Below, piece after piece: positions 30,003-39,366 of a DNA stretch of 56,178 nucleotides (the stretch's first letter is position 1; every line of letters starts with the position of its first letter). The DNA lies in the IMG/VR virus record IMGVR_UViG_3300009285_001773, positions 1-56,178 of that record. One strand, 5' to 3'. The notes beneath the pieces are model-generated. The model worked only from the letters and a program-made list of their open reading frames with translations, had not been told where the DNA came from and ran no database searches. Source of the DNA: a virus. The position numbers and the translations under genes are program-made.

Positions 30003-30380
30003 GTGAGTGAAATCGCTGAAGTGCTGGGCGGTGCGAGCAAGAAGCAGCCCCGCGTGGTGCACACCTTCAACGTGCCAGAGAGCCTGCACAAGCACGGCAT
30101 CACGAGCCTCGGTATCCACGAGTTGACCCCGCGCGACGAGCAGATCGCAGCCAAGAGGAGCGGCGGCGACAGTAACCGCCTGGCATACGGGCTGGCGCTC
30201 CAGGCGCTCGCGGAGGTCAACGGCAAGCCGGTGAACACCGGCGACGGGACCGCCGAGGCCGCGGTCAACGGGATGCACCCGAAGATCCGCAACCTCATGC
30301 TCATGGCCTACGCGGAGATCCACAACACCGACGAGGAGGTCACGAAGGATTTTTTGGCCAGTCGCCAGGTTCGGGTCTGA
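30003..30380 (+). CDS. Tail assembly chaperone, short form (G-like)
   Basis: 125 residues from GTG 30003, with AAGAGGTGAC upstream. It lies between tube and tape measure and ends just after a T6 slippery site, as lambda gpG-type chaperones do. The sequence is mixed, with a basic helix (TPRDEQIAAKRSGGDSNRL) and a helical C-terminus (HPKIRNLMLMAYAEIHNTDEEV). The short form is made by normal decoding; a minority of ribosomes should shift into the extension (30356-30586). Confidence 0.78.
   Translation: MSEIAEVLGGASKKQPRVVHTFNVPESLHKHGITSLGIHELTPRDEQIAAKRSGGDSNRLAYGLALQALAEVNGKPVNTGDGTAEAAVNGMHPKIRNLMLMAYAEIHNTDEEVTKDFLASRQVRV
30350..30356 (+). promoter_or_regulatory. -1 programmed ribosomal frameshift site (T TTT TTG)
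   Basis: The heptamer T-TTT-TTG is in the correct zero-frame register (codons GAT TTT TTG) for a -1 shift, giving TTT TTT in the new frame. The -1 frame is open from here to 30586 and its product ends 5 bases into the tape measure gene, the classic layout of tail chaperone genes. Confidence 0.8.
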
Positions 30381-30586
30381 CCCTGGCAGGGTTCGCGCTG
30401 GCCATCGGTGACCCGGGAGAGATGATGCAGCGTACCTGGCAGCTCCTGGCGTTTCTCGGGCGGTACGCTCACCAGCCGCTCGGGCAACTCATGGATACGC
30501 CCAAGGGCGACCTGTACGCGCTGGCAAAGGCGACGGGCGAGCTGATCGAGCAGGAGTACCCAGAGACAGGGGGCGGTCGTGCCTGA
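30356..30586 (+). CDS. Frameshift extension of the tail chaperone (T-like part of GT)
   Basis: 76 codons read only after the -1 shift, fused to residues 1-118 of the upstream chaperone for a product of about 194 residues. It reads GQSPGSGLTLAGFALAIGD, then a helical RTWQLLAFLGRYAHQPLGQL and KGDLYALAKATGELIEQEY. It has no convincing start codon of its own and ends overlapping the tape measure GTG. Family knowledge: the long form binds the tape measure and recruits tube subunits. Confidence 0.75.
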   Translation, partial: GQSPGSGLTLAGFALAIGDPGEMMQRTWQLLAFLGRYAHQPLGQLMDTPKGDLYALAKATGELIEQEYPETGGGRA

Positions 30587-32303
30587 AGTTGAAGTCTCCA
30601 CAGTATTCAAGCTCGTAGACGCGGCTACCAAGCCGCTGCGCGCCATCGGTGCGGCGGCTCGTGGCGTGAGCGGGGCTCTCGACGGAGCCACGCGGCGCAT
30701 GATGCAGATGGCAGGCATCGCGGGCGGCATCGGTGCGGTGCTTTCGTTTCGCAGCGCGATTCAGGAAACGGTCCAGCTTACCGAGCAGACCCGCCGGCTG
30801 ATGGCCCTCACGAAGGAGGGGCCGGAGACCACCTCGGCGTGGATCGACACGATGGAGGATCTTGGCGTCGGGTCGCAGCTCCTTGAGCGCACCGTAGGCT
30901 ACATCGCCAGGCAGCAGCAATCGTTCGCGATGGGGTCGAAGGCGGTCGGTAAGCAGTTCGCCGCGATGGGCATCGACATCAAGAAGGGTCCACTCGATGC
31001 GATGATGGCCATCACCCAGCAGGCCCAGGCTGGCAAGGCGAATATCGGCGCGCTGTCGCGGACGTTCCGCATGATGCCGCAGGAAGCCGCGCGGATGGTT
31101 GAACTGCTCAAGCGCGCGCCGCCTATCGCCGGGGAGATTGCGGATCGCGTCAAAGCTGGCGTGGACGTGGTGACGATGCAGACCATCCAGCAGGGAATCG
31201 CGCTGGAGCAGGTCAAGCTCGGGTTCAAGGATGCACTCGGGACCGCGAAGCTGATCATCGGCAAGGAGTTGCTGCCCATCCTCGTTGACATCGGGCCGAA
31301 GTTGTCCCGTGCGTTGCAGTCGGCAATCCCCGTCGTGCAGGACATCGGCAGGTTCCTGCGCGAGCACCTGACCCAGGCTATCGCGCTGGCTACCGCGTTT
31401 GGCAAGGTCATGCTCACCAACGCAGTGATCATGAAGACCACCTCGATGCTGGGCATCGGCGGGCCGATGGGGATGGGGCTCGGCGGTGCGGTTGGAAGAA
31501 CGGCGAGATGGGTAGCTGGTCCAGCGAAAGCTGCGGCTACTGGTGCGGCAGCAACGGCGGGGGCGGCCGGTGTGGCAGCCGCAGCGAAAGCGGGATGGTT
31601 TGCGAGGTTCGGAACCAGTATTTTGGGAATCGGAAAAGGGTTTGCTGCCATTGCGGGGCGGCTTGGCGTGATCGGATTGATTATTTCGGCGGTGGTCTGG
31701 TCCGTGAAGTTGATCGCTCAAAACTGGCAAAAGATCGTTTCATGGGCAAACGAGTGGATGGACGACATCGCTGCTCGATGGGCAGTCATTGCCAAGGTAT
31801 TTGAGCCAGTGACCTCTATTTTTTCGACTAGCGGACCCATCGGAAAGTTTTTCATGTTCACCCTTCCGCTCGTATTCGAGGGACTTGCGTTTACGGTGTC
31901 GAAGATCATGCAGGCCGTGGCGACCATCGGGATTTTCATCGGCAAGCTGATGGAGAGCCCGCGGGCGGTCTGGAAAGCTGGCATCGGGGCCACCATTGCC
32001 GGAGCGTGGTCGCAGGCCGGCGCCATGCAGCGGCAGGAGTTGATCGCCACGAAGCAGGCGCGGTTCTTCGACCAAGCGCGTGACGCGAACGAGCGGCTGC
32101 GCGCGGCGCTTGCGCCGGCCGCCCCAGGGTCCAGGCAGTCGCAGCCCGTGTACGACTTCCGAGGTTCCAACTTTTCCATCAAGCAGGATTTTGCCGAGGG
32201 ATTCGATCCCGACCGCATCGCAGCCGCGTTCGCCAGCGACCTGAGCAAGCTCGGCGAGCGGCGGTTGCAGTCGGGCTTCTCGCCCTTGTTCTCGGTGCGG
32301 TGA
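30579..32303 (+). CDS. Tail tape measure protein
   Basis: 574 residues from GTG 30579. An N-terminal helical domain (VSTVFKLVDAATKPLRAIGAAARGVSG), Ala/Gly-rich helices, several hydrophobic segments (for example AGAAGVAAAAKAGWFARFG near 333-351; LGVIGLIISAVVWSVKLIA near 366-384; MQAVATIGIFIGKL) and a charged C-terminus. Family knowledge: the length sets tail length at roughly 0.15 nm per residue, so a tail of about 85 nm. A segment near 31490-31860 is AT-richer than the rest. The stop overlaps the next gene. Confidence 0.88.
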   Translation: MPEVEVSTVFKLVDAATKPLRAIGAAARGVSGALDGATRRMMQMAGIAGGIGAVLSFRSAIQETVQLTEQTRRLMALTKEGPETTSAWIDTMEDLGVGSQLLERTVGYIARQQQSFAMGSKAVGKQFAAMGIDIKKGPLDAMMAITQQAQAGKANIGALSRTFRMMPQEAARMVELLKRAPPIAGEIADRVKAGVDVVTMQTIQQGIALEQVKLGFKDALGTAKLIIGKELLPILVDIGPKLSRALQSAIPVVQDIGRFLREHLTQAIALATAFGKVMLTNAVIMKTTSMLGIGGPMGMGLGGAVGRTARWVAGPAKAAATGAAATAGAAGVAAAAKAGWFARFGTSILGIGKGFAAIAGRLGVIGLIISAVVWSVKLIAQNWQKIVSWANEWMDDIAARWAVIAKVFEPVTSIFSTSGPIGKFFMFTLPLVFEGLAFTVSKIMQAVATIGIFIGKLMESPRAVWKAGIGATIAGAWSQAGAMQRQELIATKQARFFDQARDANERLRAALAPAAPGSRQSQPVYDFRGSNFSIKQDFAEGFDPDRIAAAFASDLSKLGERRLQSGFSPLFSVR

Positions 32304-33634
32304 TGTCCGAGCCTCTGAGCCTCGCAAGCGCGCTGACCATCGTCGAACAGACGGGGGAGAAGCGCACGCTACGGCTCATGGGGCGGGCTCTACCTTATCG
32401 GCCGCTCACGCTCAGCGGCACCATGCGCGCAGAGGTGACGTGGTATCCCGGCAACCCCGAGGCGTCGATTCAGGTGCTCGGCAGCGCCGAGGATGAATGC
32501 ACGATCAACGGATTCTGGAAGGAGCGGTTTCTCTCGACGTTCGAGCAGACCGAGTCCGGCTCGGCGACCGCGGCGACGCTCGACGACGTGCCGGTGACCG
32601 CGACCATGGACCTGGTCGAGGCGATGGACAGCATCCGCCGGCAGGGCCAGCTCCTGGAAGTGACGTGGGACAGCCTCGTTCGGTACGGAATCCTGTCGAA
32701 GTTCATCCAGAAGTGGAGCAACCGCAAGGACTGCGAGTGGGACGCCACGTTCATCTGGCTGGGCAGAGACATGGTTTCCGAGGCCGCGACCTTCGCGCAA
32801 GAGGCCGACACCAGCACCATGAGCCGGACCTGGGCCAGCCTGCTCAAGCAGCTCGAAGATGCGATTGAACTGCCGTTCGCAGCCGTGTCCGGGATGATGG
32901 ACAAGGTCAGGTCCGGCGCGAACAAGGTCAAGGCGGCGACGAACACGATCAACAACATCGCAGAGGGCGTGGTTGACGGGACCATGAACATGATCGACAC
33001 GGCGCGGGCGTCCGTCGCAGCGATTCAGAGCATCAAGACCGCGGCACTCAACATCGCGGACATCGCCGAAAGCCTGCCGTCGCAGATGTGGGTGGAGAGC
33101 GCGTCTCTCGCCGCGCAGGCGGCGGACATCTACGGGCAGCCGGGAAGCAACACCTCGTTCTCGAGCGACGTGCTCGAGGGCATCACGGGCGAGGCGATGG
33201 TGCAGGCGGTCGGGTCTGCGAGCACAACCACCCCGTCGAACCCTACCGCGTCCGGTGTTTCCGCAGAGACGATCAACTCGACCTCGACGGGCACGCAGAG
33301 CCTCGTATCCACGCCACGCGCTGACCTGCTGCGGACCATTAGCATCGGCGCAGGACTCCAGGCCGCCGTCAATGTGCGCAAGGTGCGCCGGCTCGCGCGG
33401 ACGATGGCGCAAGAGGCGGTGAGGCAGCAGGACGAGATTGCAAGCCGCATTGCGCCGGACCTGCTAGGGCACTTCGTCGCGGCAGACGACACCGACTTGC
33501 GCCGCGTGTCGCAGGACTACTACTCGACAGTCGAAGAGTGGCAGCGGTTGATGACGTTCAACCACCTGTCCACCTCGCTCCTCGACGCAGGACAGGTGGT
33601 GTTTGTGCCGGCCATCCGCAACGAGGGGATGTGA
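32303..33634 (+). CDS. Baseplate/tail protein with LysM-like end
   Basis: 443 residues from ATG 32303 (TGATG overlap). The N-terminal third (SALTIVEQTGEKRTLRLMGRALPY, then TMRAEVTWYPGNPEASIQVLG) is beta-rich and resembles N-terminal domains of tail proteins near the hub. A helical middle follows. The last 50 residues (LRRVSQDYYSTVEEWQRLMTFNHLSTSLLDAGQVVFVP) read as a LysM-like fold, as in XkdP and Mu gp43-like proteins placed between tape measure and hub. LysM would bind peptidoglycan or connect baseplate parts. Confidence 0.65.
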   Translation: MSEPLSLASALTIVEQTGEKRTLRLMGRALPYRPLTLSGTMRAEVTWYPGNPEASIQVLGSAEDECTINGFWKERFLSTFEQTESGSATAATLDDVPVTATMDLVEAMDSIRRQGQLLEVTWDSLVRYGILSKFIQKWSNRKDCEWDATFIWLGRDMVSEAATFAQEADTSTMSRTWASLLKQLEDAIELPFAAVSGMMDKVRSGANKVKAATNTINNIAEGVVDGTMNMIDTARASVAAIQSIKTAALNIADIAESLPSQMWVESASLAAQAADIYGQPGSNTSFSSDVLEGITGEAMVQAVGSASTTTPSNPTASGVSAETINSTSTGTQSLVSTPRADLLRTISIGAGLQAAVNVRKVRRLARTMAQEAVRQQDEIASRIAPDLLGHFVAADDTDLRRVSQDYYSTVEEWQRLMTFNHLSTSLLDAGQVVFVPAIRNEGM

Positions 33635-35325
33635 TGATTTATTACCCCTCTATGGTCTGCCATTTCAGGATCCGCTTCGACGAGGCGTATAGGTCCGTCT
33701 CTGTGCCATCTCCATCGACCGCGCTCGAGGCATCGAGCAACGTGGGCAGTTCTGGGCAAGCCAAGACCTCGAAACTGCCGTTGATGATCGACGGCAGCGC
33801 GGACAGCCTGACCCGGGTGGACAATGTTCTTCCCGTCTCTGCCAGCGTCGAGCTTCCCGGATTCCGCCAGGCGAGCAAGTTCAGCATCACCATGGCGTTC
33901 CGCGACTTCCCTATCGACCCGCGGCTGGTGCGGTCCTGCGCCGTCGAGATTCACCTCGGAGCGGTGCCGGCGAATGACTTCGGCGATGGCATGAAGGGAC
34001 AGCGGGCGCGGGGCGTGCTCAAGAGCATCCTGGCGACCCGCGGCAGGGTGTTCGAGCCGAACGAGGACACGCTGCTGCTGGCGGGGCTCGTGGACACCTG
34101 GCACGTCAGCCACGGGGCAAAGACCAGCGAGGTGAAGCTCGACGGGCGCGACCTGCGCGGCATCTTCCTGGACTCCCCCACCGACCCGAAGATTTTTGCA
34201 AAACTCAACCTCAACCAGACCATCGACAAGGTGGTCGCGGACATCCTCGAAAAGCACCCGCTCGGGGACCGCTTCAGAAACATGGTTGAGGTCAACGAGT
34301 TCGAGTGGCCCAAGGGCCTGCCGATTGTCGCGGTCAAGGGCGACCTGACCCGCGTGCGCCAGGCAGCCAAGGGCGGCGGGCAGAAGTCGCAGCCGGCGGG
34401 AGACACGGGTAAGCTGTCCTATTGGGACCTGATCACGCGATACTGCTTCCTCGTCGGCGCGCTGCCCTACCTCGAGGGCTATACGCTGTACCTGCGGCCG
34501 GTCCGGTCTGTGTTCGATACCGCGCTTCGCGCCGGCATCGACCCAAACTACCCGGCTCCGTTCTCCGGAGGTGCGGCCCGCGAAGTGAAGACCTCCAGTG
34601 GGTCGACGGAGAAGCTATCCATCCGCCGGCTGGTATACGGCCGCGAGGTCGAGCAGGTCAGCTTCGAGCGTAAGTTCACCGGCAAGAAGGCCAGCGTGGT
34701 CGAGTGTGTGAGCATCAATACCGACGTGCCCAAGAAGGGCCGGCGCTCGGATGGCACGCCGAAACAGCTCATCACCGCGCAGTGGCCGCCGAAGTCCAAG
34801 CCGAAGGCCCGCACGACCGACGTAGCGCCCTCAGGCGAGGCGTCTGGCACCGAGGTGCTCCGCATCCCTGTGGCGGGCGTGACGAGCACTGCGAGGCTCC
34901 AGGACATCGCCAGGGCCATCTACGAGGAGGTCGGCCGGGGAGAGATGGGCGGATCGTGCAGCACCAAGAGCCTGGCCAGCTTCAGCGGGGACAACACCGA
35001 CCCGGACCTGCTGCGGCTGCGCCCCGGCGACCCCGTAGAGCTCGCCGTCGATGCCCGCGCGCTGTCGTCGCGCTCTCCGCTGGTGGCCGAGCTGGTAGAC
35101 CACGAGCGGCGCAGCTTCGAGGAGGAGGTTTCCGCCATCGCCAAGCGGCTCAACGGGGACACCACGCTGGCCCGCGTCATCGTCTCGACGGCTCGCGGAG
35201 CGGTCAAAGAGTTGCAGCGACCGTTCCGCGTCGGCAACGTCAAAATAGACTGGTCCGCGAGCAACGGCGTAGGAATTTCGTTCGATTTTCAGAATTACGT
35301 GGAGGCCAGGTCCGATGCTGGCTAG
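33634..35325 (+). CDS. Baseplate hub protein (gpD/gp27-like)
   Basis: 563 residues from ATG 33634, overlapping the previous stop. The order after tape measure and LysM protein and before a gpV-like gene fits the hub. Beta-barrel-type segments occur in the N-terminal half (FSITMAFRDFPIDPRLV near 86-102; TWHVSHGAKTSEVKLDGRDLRG near 154-175). Near 455 RLRPGDPVELAVDARALSS resembles the late-control gpD core. It would form a trimer closing the tail tube end. The role is supported by order and fold-like pattern. Confidence 0.7.
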   Translation: MIYYPSMVCHFRIRFDEAYRSVSVPSPSTALEASSNVGSSGQAKTSKLPLMIDGSADSLTRVDNVLPVSASVELPGFRQASKFSITMAFRDFPIDPRLVRSCAVEIHLGAVPANDFGDGMKGQRARGVLKSILATRGRVFEPNEDTLLLAGLVDTWHVSHGAKTSEVKLDGRDLRGIFLDSPTDPKIFAKLNLNQTIDKVVADILEKHPLGDRFRNMVEVNEFEWPKGLPIVAVKGDLTRVRQAAKGGGQKSQPAGDTGKLSYWDLITRYCFLVGALPYLEGYTLYLRPVRSVFDTALRAGIDPNYPAPFSGGAAREVKTSSGSTEKLSIRRLVYGREVEQVSFERKFTGKKASVVECVSINTDVPKKGRRSDGTPKQLITAQWPPKSKPKARTTDVAPSGEASGTEVLRIPVAGVTSTARLQDIARAIYEEVGRGEMGGSCSTKSLASFSGDNTDPDLLRLRPGDPVELAVDARALSSRSPLVAELVDHERRSFEEEVSAIAKRLNGDTTLARVIVSTARGAVKELQRPFRVGNVKIDWSASNGVGISFDFQNYVEARSDAG

Positions 35326-36148
35326 AAGCAGAGTCTCTACCACCGTGGACGCTGGCCGCCTCGGCGAGATGCTGGCCCGGCCGGGCATGGACCCCCGCGT
35401 GTGGGTCAGCCTGGCCACGGTGCGAGCGGTCCACGTCGAGACCAACGGCAAGTTCTGCGACGTAACGCTGCTGCCGTCCGGCGACGAGGAGACGGTGCGC
35501 ATCGGCGAGGAGTACGCCGGTAACGGGTTTGGAGATCACAACCCGCTGTACGACGATGACGAGGTGGTGGTGCTGTTCCCGGGCGGCGAACCCGATGCGG
35601 GTGGTGTGATCGTGGCCCGGCTGCACAACTCGTCCGATAAGGTGCCGTCGGCTGCCGTCTCGAACAAGGACGACAGGCAGTTCATCGTCGAAAGTGGAAA
35701 GAACCTCCGGTTTACCACTCAGGGCTCAGGCGACGTGCTGGTCACGAGCGGGAGAAAGGTCACAGTCACCGCCAGCGACCTGATCGAGTTGACTTCCGGG
35801 TTGGCGAAGGCCATCAACCTAGTTCCCGGCCTCGGATCCACTGTCAACGTCGGAGGGACGGCCGCCATCGACGCGATCCTCAAGGGAACGACATTTCACA
35901 CCGCGTTTTCGACGCTGGCACCTTTCGTCACCGCCTGGCTTGGTGCACTGACGCCGATTTTTGCTGAGTGGAAATCCGCCGCAGATACAGCGCCTCCCGG
36001 CACGACTCCGTGGAAACCAGTCGTTCTAACCCAGACGGCGCTGAAAACCGCACATGACAACCTCGTCGCTGCCGGCGCCGGGGCTGCTTGGCCGCTGTTC
36101 CTCGGCACCATGACGCTCTGGCTCGCACAGAAGGGGAAGGTGGCGTGA
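35315..36148 (+). CDS. Baseplate spike protein (gpV-like)
   Basis: 277 residues from ATG 35315, overlapping the hub gene by 11 bases. The N-terminal half has an OB-fold-like run (WVSLATVRAVHVETNGKFCDVTLL near 30-53; DDDEVVVLFPGG near 79-90) as in phage baseplate assembly protein V and gp45-type spikes. The region near 138-175 (GSGDVLVTSGRKVTVTASD) suggests a short beta-helix. The C-terminal 100 residues are helical and atypical for a spike tip. Confidence 0.72.
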   Translation: MLARSRVSTTVDAGRLGEMLARPGMDPRVWVSLATVRAVHVETNGKFCDVTLLPSGDEETVRIGEEYAGNGFGDHNPLYDDDEVVVLFPGGEPDAGGVIVARLHNSSDKVPSAAVSNKDDRQFIVESGKNLRFTTQGSGDVLVTSGRKVTVTASDLIELTSGLAKAINLVPGLGSTVNVGGTAAIDAILKGTTFHTAFSTLAPFVTAWLGALTPIFAEWKSAADTAPPGTTPWKPVVLTQTALKTAHDNLVAAGAGAAWPLFLGTMTLWLAQKGKVA

Positions 36149-36981
36149 TGCCAGGCTGGGGCGGCATGCCGTGGGGGCTCGGGCCGTGGGGCGGCTTCGG
36201 CGGCGCGACCTACATCTCCAACGCCTACGCGGTGAGCACCAACACCGTGCGGGTGATCGTCGCTGGCAACCCGCAGGTCATCTCGGAGTGGACTCCCGGA
36301 GATGCGCTCAACCCGGCCTGCTGGACCGTCGAGCTTACAGCCGGCGGCAAGACATGGACCGTGATCCAGGTCGAACAGCGCCAGGCCGCTGCCGGCGCGC
36401 TTCCCGCGGTGTTCGACCTGTTCGTGCTCGAGGTGCTCGAATCCGCGCTCGTCGAGCACATGGTTGCGGCCTCGGGCGTCGTGGACCTCGGCGGGTTCCC
36501 GATCAACAGCGCGTTCGCGTTTCCCGGGGTCATCGACGAGGCGGTGCTGCCCGAGAAAGAAGCGGCGGCGCGCAACCTCGCCGTGCGTGACCTGGCCAAC
36601 CCGCCGTTCATCTCCGAGGAGTACACCGGCGGCACGCTGCGCATCACCGCGGCTGGCGACTACCAGAACGAGGAGGGTACGGCGCTTGTGCGCAAAATGA
36701 TCTGGCGCCGGCTCACGACATTCAAGGGTGCGTTCTTTCACCTGCCCGAGTTCGGCCTGGCGTTGTCGCCGAAGTCTCTGCTCACCACGAGCGACTTGAT
36801 CAAGCTCAAGGGCGAGGTAGAGAGGCAGGCCATGCGCGAGCCGGAGGTTGAGGCGGTCAAAGCCAGCATCACGCTCAGCAGCACAGGTGCGCTCACCGTC
36901 GAGCTTCGCGTGCGCGTTAGACCATCGGGGCAGGACGTGGCAATGTCCATCCAGCTGCCCGTCGCTGCCATCGCGTTGTAG
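36148..36981 (+). CDS. Baseplate wedge protein (gpW/gp25-like C-terminus)
   Basis: 277 residues from ATG 36148 (TGATG). A Gly/Trp/Pro-rich N-terminus (MPGWGGMPWGLGPWGGFGG) leads to a beta-rich half. The C-terminal 80 residues (LTTSDLIKLKGEVERQAMREPEVEAVKASITL, then LTVELRVRVRPSG) have the gp25-like pattern: helix, acidic turn, two strands. Family knowledge: gp25-like proteins nucleate sheath contraction at the baseplate. The order V, W, J matches P2 and Mu. Confidence 0.72.
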   Translation: MPGWGGMPWGLGPWGGFGGATYISNAYAVSTNTVRVIVAGNPQVISEWTPGDALNPACWTVELTAGGKTWTVIQVEQRQAAAGALPAVFDLFVLEVLESALVEHMVAASGVVDLGGFPINSAFAFPGVIDEAVLPEKEAAARNLAVRDLANPPFISEEYTGGTLRITAAGDYQNEEGTALVRKMIWRRLTTFKGAFFHLPEFGLALSPKSLLTTSDLIKLKGEVERQAMREPEVEAVKASITLSSTGALTVELRVRVRPSGQDVAMSIQLPVAAIAL

Positions 36982-36990
36982 GAGGTCGTA

Positions 36991-38208
36991 ATGGGTGACT
37001 TTCCCAACTTTCAGGACCTCTTCCGAGTCGGCCGCGACGAGGCGCTGGTCCGCAACGGCAAGCTCACCAAGGCCAGCATCGAGCGCGAGGGCGGCGACGC
37101 GAACATTCTGAACGCGGCGGCGGCGGCGGTGGGTGACGAGGTAGTCGGCCAGCTCGTGCGCATCGAGGCAGCATCGTTTCTCGACTCAGCCGAAAAGGCT
37201 GCGCTCGACCGGCTCATCTGGGACCGCTACGGGCTGCGCCGCAAGCCGGCGGCGAACGGACTCGTGCTCTTGCGCTTCACGACCACCTCGCCGACTCCGT
37301 CGCTGTTCGCCATCGATGTCAACGCGCGGGTGGGGACGGAAGACGGCGTCGAGTACCAGACCATCGAGACGGTGCCGTTTCCGATGGGCAGCATCGGCCC
37401 GGTGCAGGTCATCGCCCGGTCTGTGCTGGCCGGCGCATCACAGCAGGTCAAAGCGGCTACGCTGACCAGCATCAAATCGCAAATCACGGGCTCTCCGTCC
37501 GACCTGGCGGTGACCAACCTGCTCGCGTCGGCCGGCGCAGACGACGAGGAGCCGGATCCGGACTATCGGGCTCGGGCTCGGTCCTTCTTTCCGTCGGCTC
37601 GGATAGGGACCATGCGAGCCATTGAGGTTGCGGCGCTGGGAGTGCCCGGCATCCGGTCCGCTACTGCATTCGTGGCGCTGGACGTGCTCGGCCGCCCGGC
37701 GCGATTCGTCGAGCTGGTCGTCTCCGACGCATTCGCCGAGAGCCTGGTGCTAGCTGGCACCATCCCGCCCAGCTACTCGGCTCAGGCGCTCGTGCTCAGT
37801 TCGAGCGTGAGCGCTGCGCTTGCCGATGTGCGGGCTGGAGGCATCCACGTCCTGGTGACATTCGCGGTCCCGGTGCTTCAGACCGTGCAACTCGCACTGG
37901 CGTTCCAGTGGGGCGTCACGCCTTCTGCGGTGAGCGAGTCCGCGCGGGCCGCCATCGTGGCACAGATCAACTCCCTGCGCCCTGGCGCAACGCTCAAGCG
38001 CAGCGACCTGGTGAACGTTCTGCGGTCGGTATCTGGGCTCATCGTGACGGGCAATGAGATCGTAACGCCGGCCGCGGACGTGACCTGCCAGCCCATCCAG
38101 GTCATCCGGTCCAGCACCTCGCTGGTGGCCGTGATCTCCGGCGTGTTCGCCGGGCAGTCCGGGACCGCCGGCGCATCGACCAGCTACATCTACGGAGGGT
38201 CCACGTAG
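36991..38208 (+). CDS. Baseplate J-like protein (gp47/gp6-like)
   Basis: 405 residues from ATG 36991, with AGGAGG upstream. Typical J features: a helical N-terminus (LDRLIWDRYGLRRKPAANG near 72-90), beta-rich AIDVNARVGTEDGVEYQTIETV (near 107-128), the EPDPDYRARA block near 188-197, GTMRAIEVAALGVPGIRSATAF (near 207-228) and a C-terminal strand-rich domain. It forms the wedge ring of the baseplate. It abuts the next gene (overlap at GTG 38208). Confidence 0.87.
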   Translation: MGDFPNFQDLFRVGRDEALVRNGKLTKASIEREGGDANILNAAAAAVGDEVVGQLVRIEAASFLDSAEKAALDRLIWDRYGLRRKPAANGLVLLRFTTTSPTPSLFAIDVNARVGTEDGVEYQTIETVPFPMGSIGPVQVIARSVLAGASQQVKAATLTSIKSQITGSPSDLAVTNLLASAGADDEEPDPDYRARARSFFPSARIGTMRAIEVAALGVPGIRSATAFVALDVLGRPARFVELVVSDAFAESLVLAGTIPPSYSAQALVLSSSVSAALADVRAGGIHVLVTFAVPVLQTVQLALAFQWGVTPSAVSESARAAIVAQINSLRPGATLKRSDLVNVLRSVSGLIVTGNEIVTPAADVTCQPIQVIRSSTSLVAVISGVFAGQSGTAGASTSYIYGGST

Positions 38209-39365
38209 TGGCCGAGCAGGTCATCACGCAGGCGCAATTCCTGGCGCTCTTCGAGCGGCTGTTTCCTTCCGAGTACCTGGAGGCCATGAAGGCCGGCGCC
38301 GGTCCCGGATGGGAGCTGTTCCAGGCGTTCGCCGCTATCGGGCAGCGGTGCTCTGAGGCTGCGGTGAGTTCTGACCGCGGACTGCACTTCTCGACCGCTC
38401 CAGGCGGCGCGAAATCCGGCGGCAACGTCGAGTTCTACCGCGCCACTGCTACCGCCGGGGCCGGCGCGGTGAAGCGCGGAACCATCGTGCAGACCAGCAA
38501 GTGCGGGCGCGACTTCGTGGTGCTCGAGGACGCGGTGTTCGGCGGCGCGGACCTGGGCCCGGTCGAGGTGCCTGTCGAGGCAGTGGCAGAGGGCGAGGAG
38601 TGGAACGTCCCGGGCCAGGTTGTTACGGCGGCGGGCGAGGTGTTGCCCGGGGACATCGACACCGTGCGGGTCTGGATGCAGGATCCGGTGCACTGGGACC
38701 CGTCGGTCAAGGTCCGCAACGTCCAACCCGTTTCGGGTGGCACAACGGCGATGGTCGATGCTTTGGCCTACGACCGCGGACTGCTGCGGTACACCGGTGA
38801 GCCGACGGACAAGTTCCGGCTGCGCGTTCGCCGGCTGCCCGACAACGGATCGCCGGGCGCGCTGGACCGGATGCTCCACGCGGCCCTGGACCCGATCGGG
38901 ATCACGTTCGACTTGATCGAGCCGTGGGAGATGTCGTACCAGACCTGCTACTTCGATCCCGGAGACGACATCGGGGCGATTCCAGCCACCTACGGATTCG
39001 ACCCAAACTTGTTCTGCTACGACGACCCCCGCGCTTTCGTTCCCGTCCGCAACCGCTACCTCGACGAGAACGACCACCGTGGATCTGTACTTCTCGTTAT
39101 GCCAATTCTGCCGGCATTCCTTGATCGTGGCATGGCTTTTGACGACGTGGACAGCGACGGATGGCCGCAGCACCAGACCGCGCACGGATGGCGGGCGTGG
39201 AGCGCCTACGATGTGCCGGCTGCGGGCAACTTCCATGCGCTCGTTCACGGGTTTCTCGACGGCGCGGACTATTCGTTGCGCGGGATGTATCAGCAGTTGT
39301 ATTCTGCTCTTCAGGCGAGCGTCGCAGGTGGCGTGTTCGTTTGGGAGATGACCGAGGGAGAGTAA
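38208..39365 (+). CDS. Baseplate protein in the gpI position
   Basis: 385 residues from GTG 38208. It follows gpJ as gpI does in P2, but is about twice as long. The N-terminal helical stretch (AQFLALFERLFPSEYLEAMKAG) resembles tail protein I and wedge connectors. The middle (RLPDNGSPGALDRMLHAALDPIGITFDLIEPWEM, near 206-239) recalls J-type C-terminal domains. The rest is aromatic/Asp-rich. Probably a wedge or fibre-attachment protein; the exact role is uncertain. Confidence 0.6.
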   Translation: MAEQVITQAQFLALFERLFPSEYLEAMKAGAGPGWELFQAFAAIGQRCSEAAVSSDRGLHFSTAPGGAKSGGNVEFYRATATAGAGAVKRGTIVQTSKCGRDFVVLEDAVFGGADLGPVEVPVEAVAEGEEWNVPGQVVTAAGEVLPGDIDTVRVWMQDPVHWDPSVKVRNVQPVSGGTTAMVDALAYDRGLLRYTGEPTDKFRLRVRRLPDNGSPGALDRMLHAALDPIGITFDLIEPWEMSYQTCYFDPGDDIGAIPATYGFDPNLFCYDDPRAFVPVRNRYLDENDHRGSVLLVMPILPAFLDRGMAFDDVDSDGWPQHQTAHGWRAWSAYDVPAAGNFHALVHGFLDGADYSLRGMYQQLYSALQASVAGGVFVWEMTEGE

Positions 39366-39366
39366 C

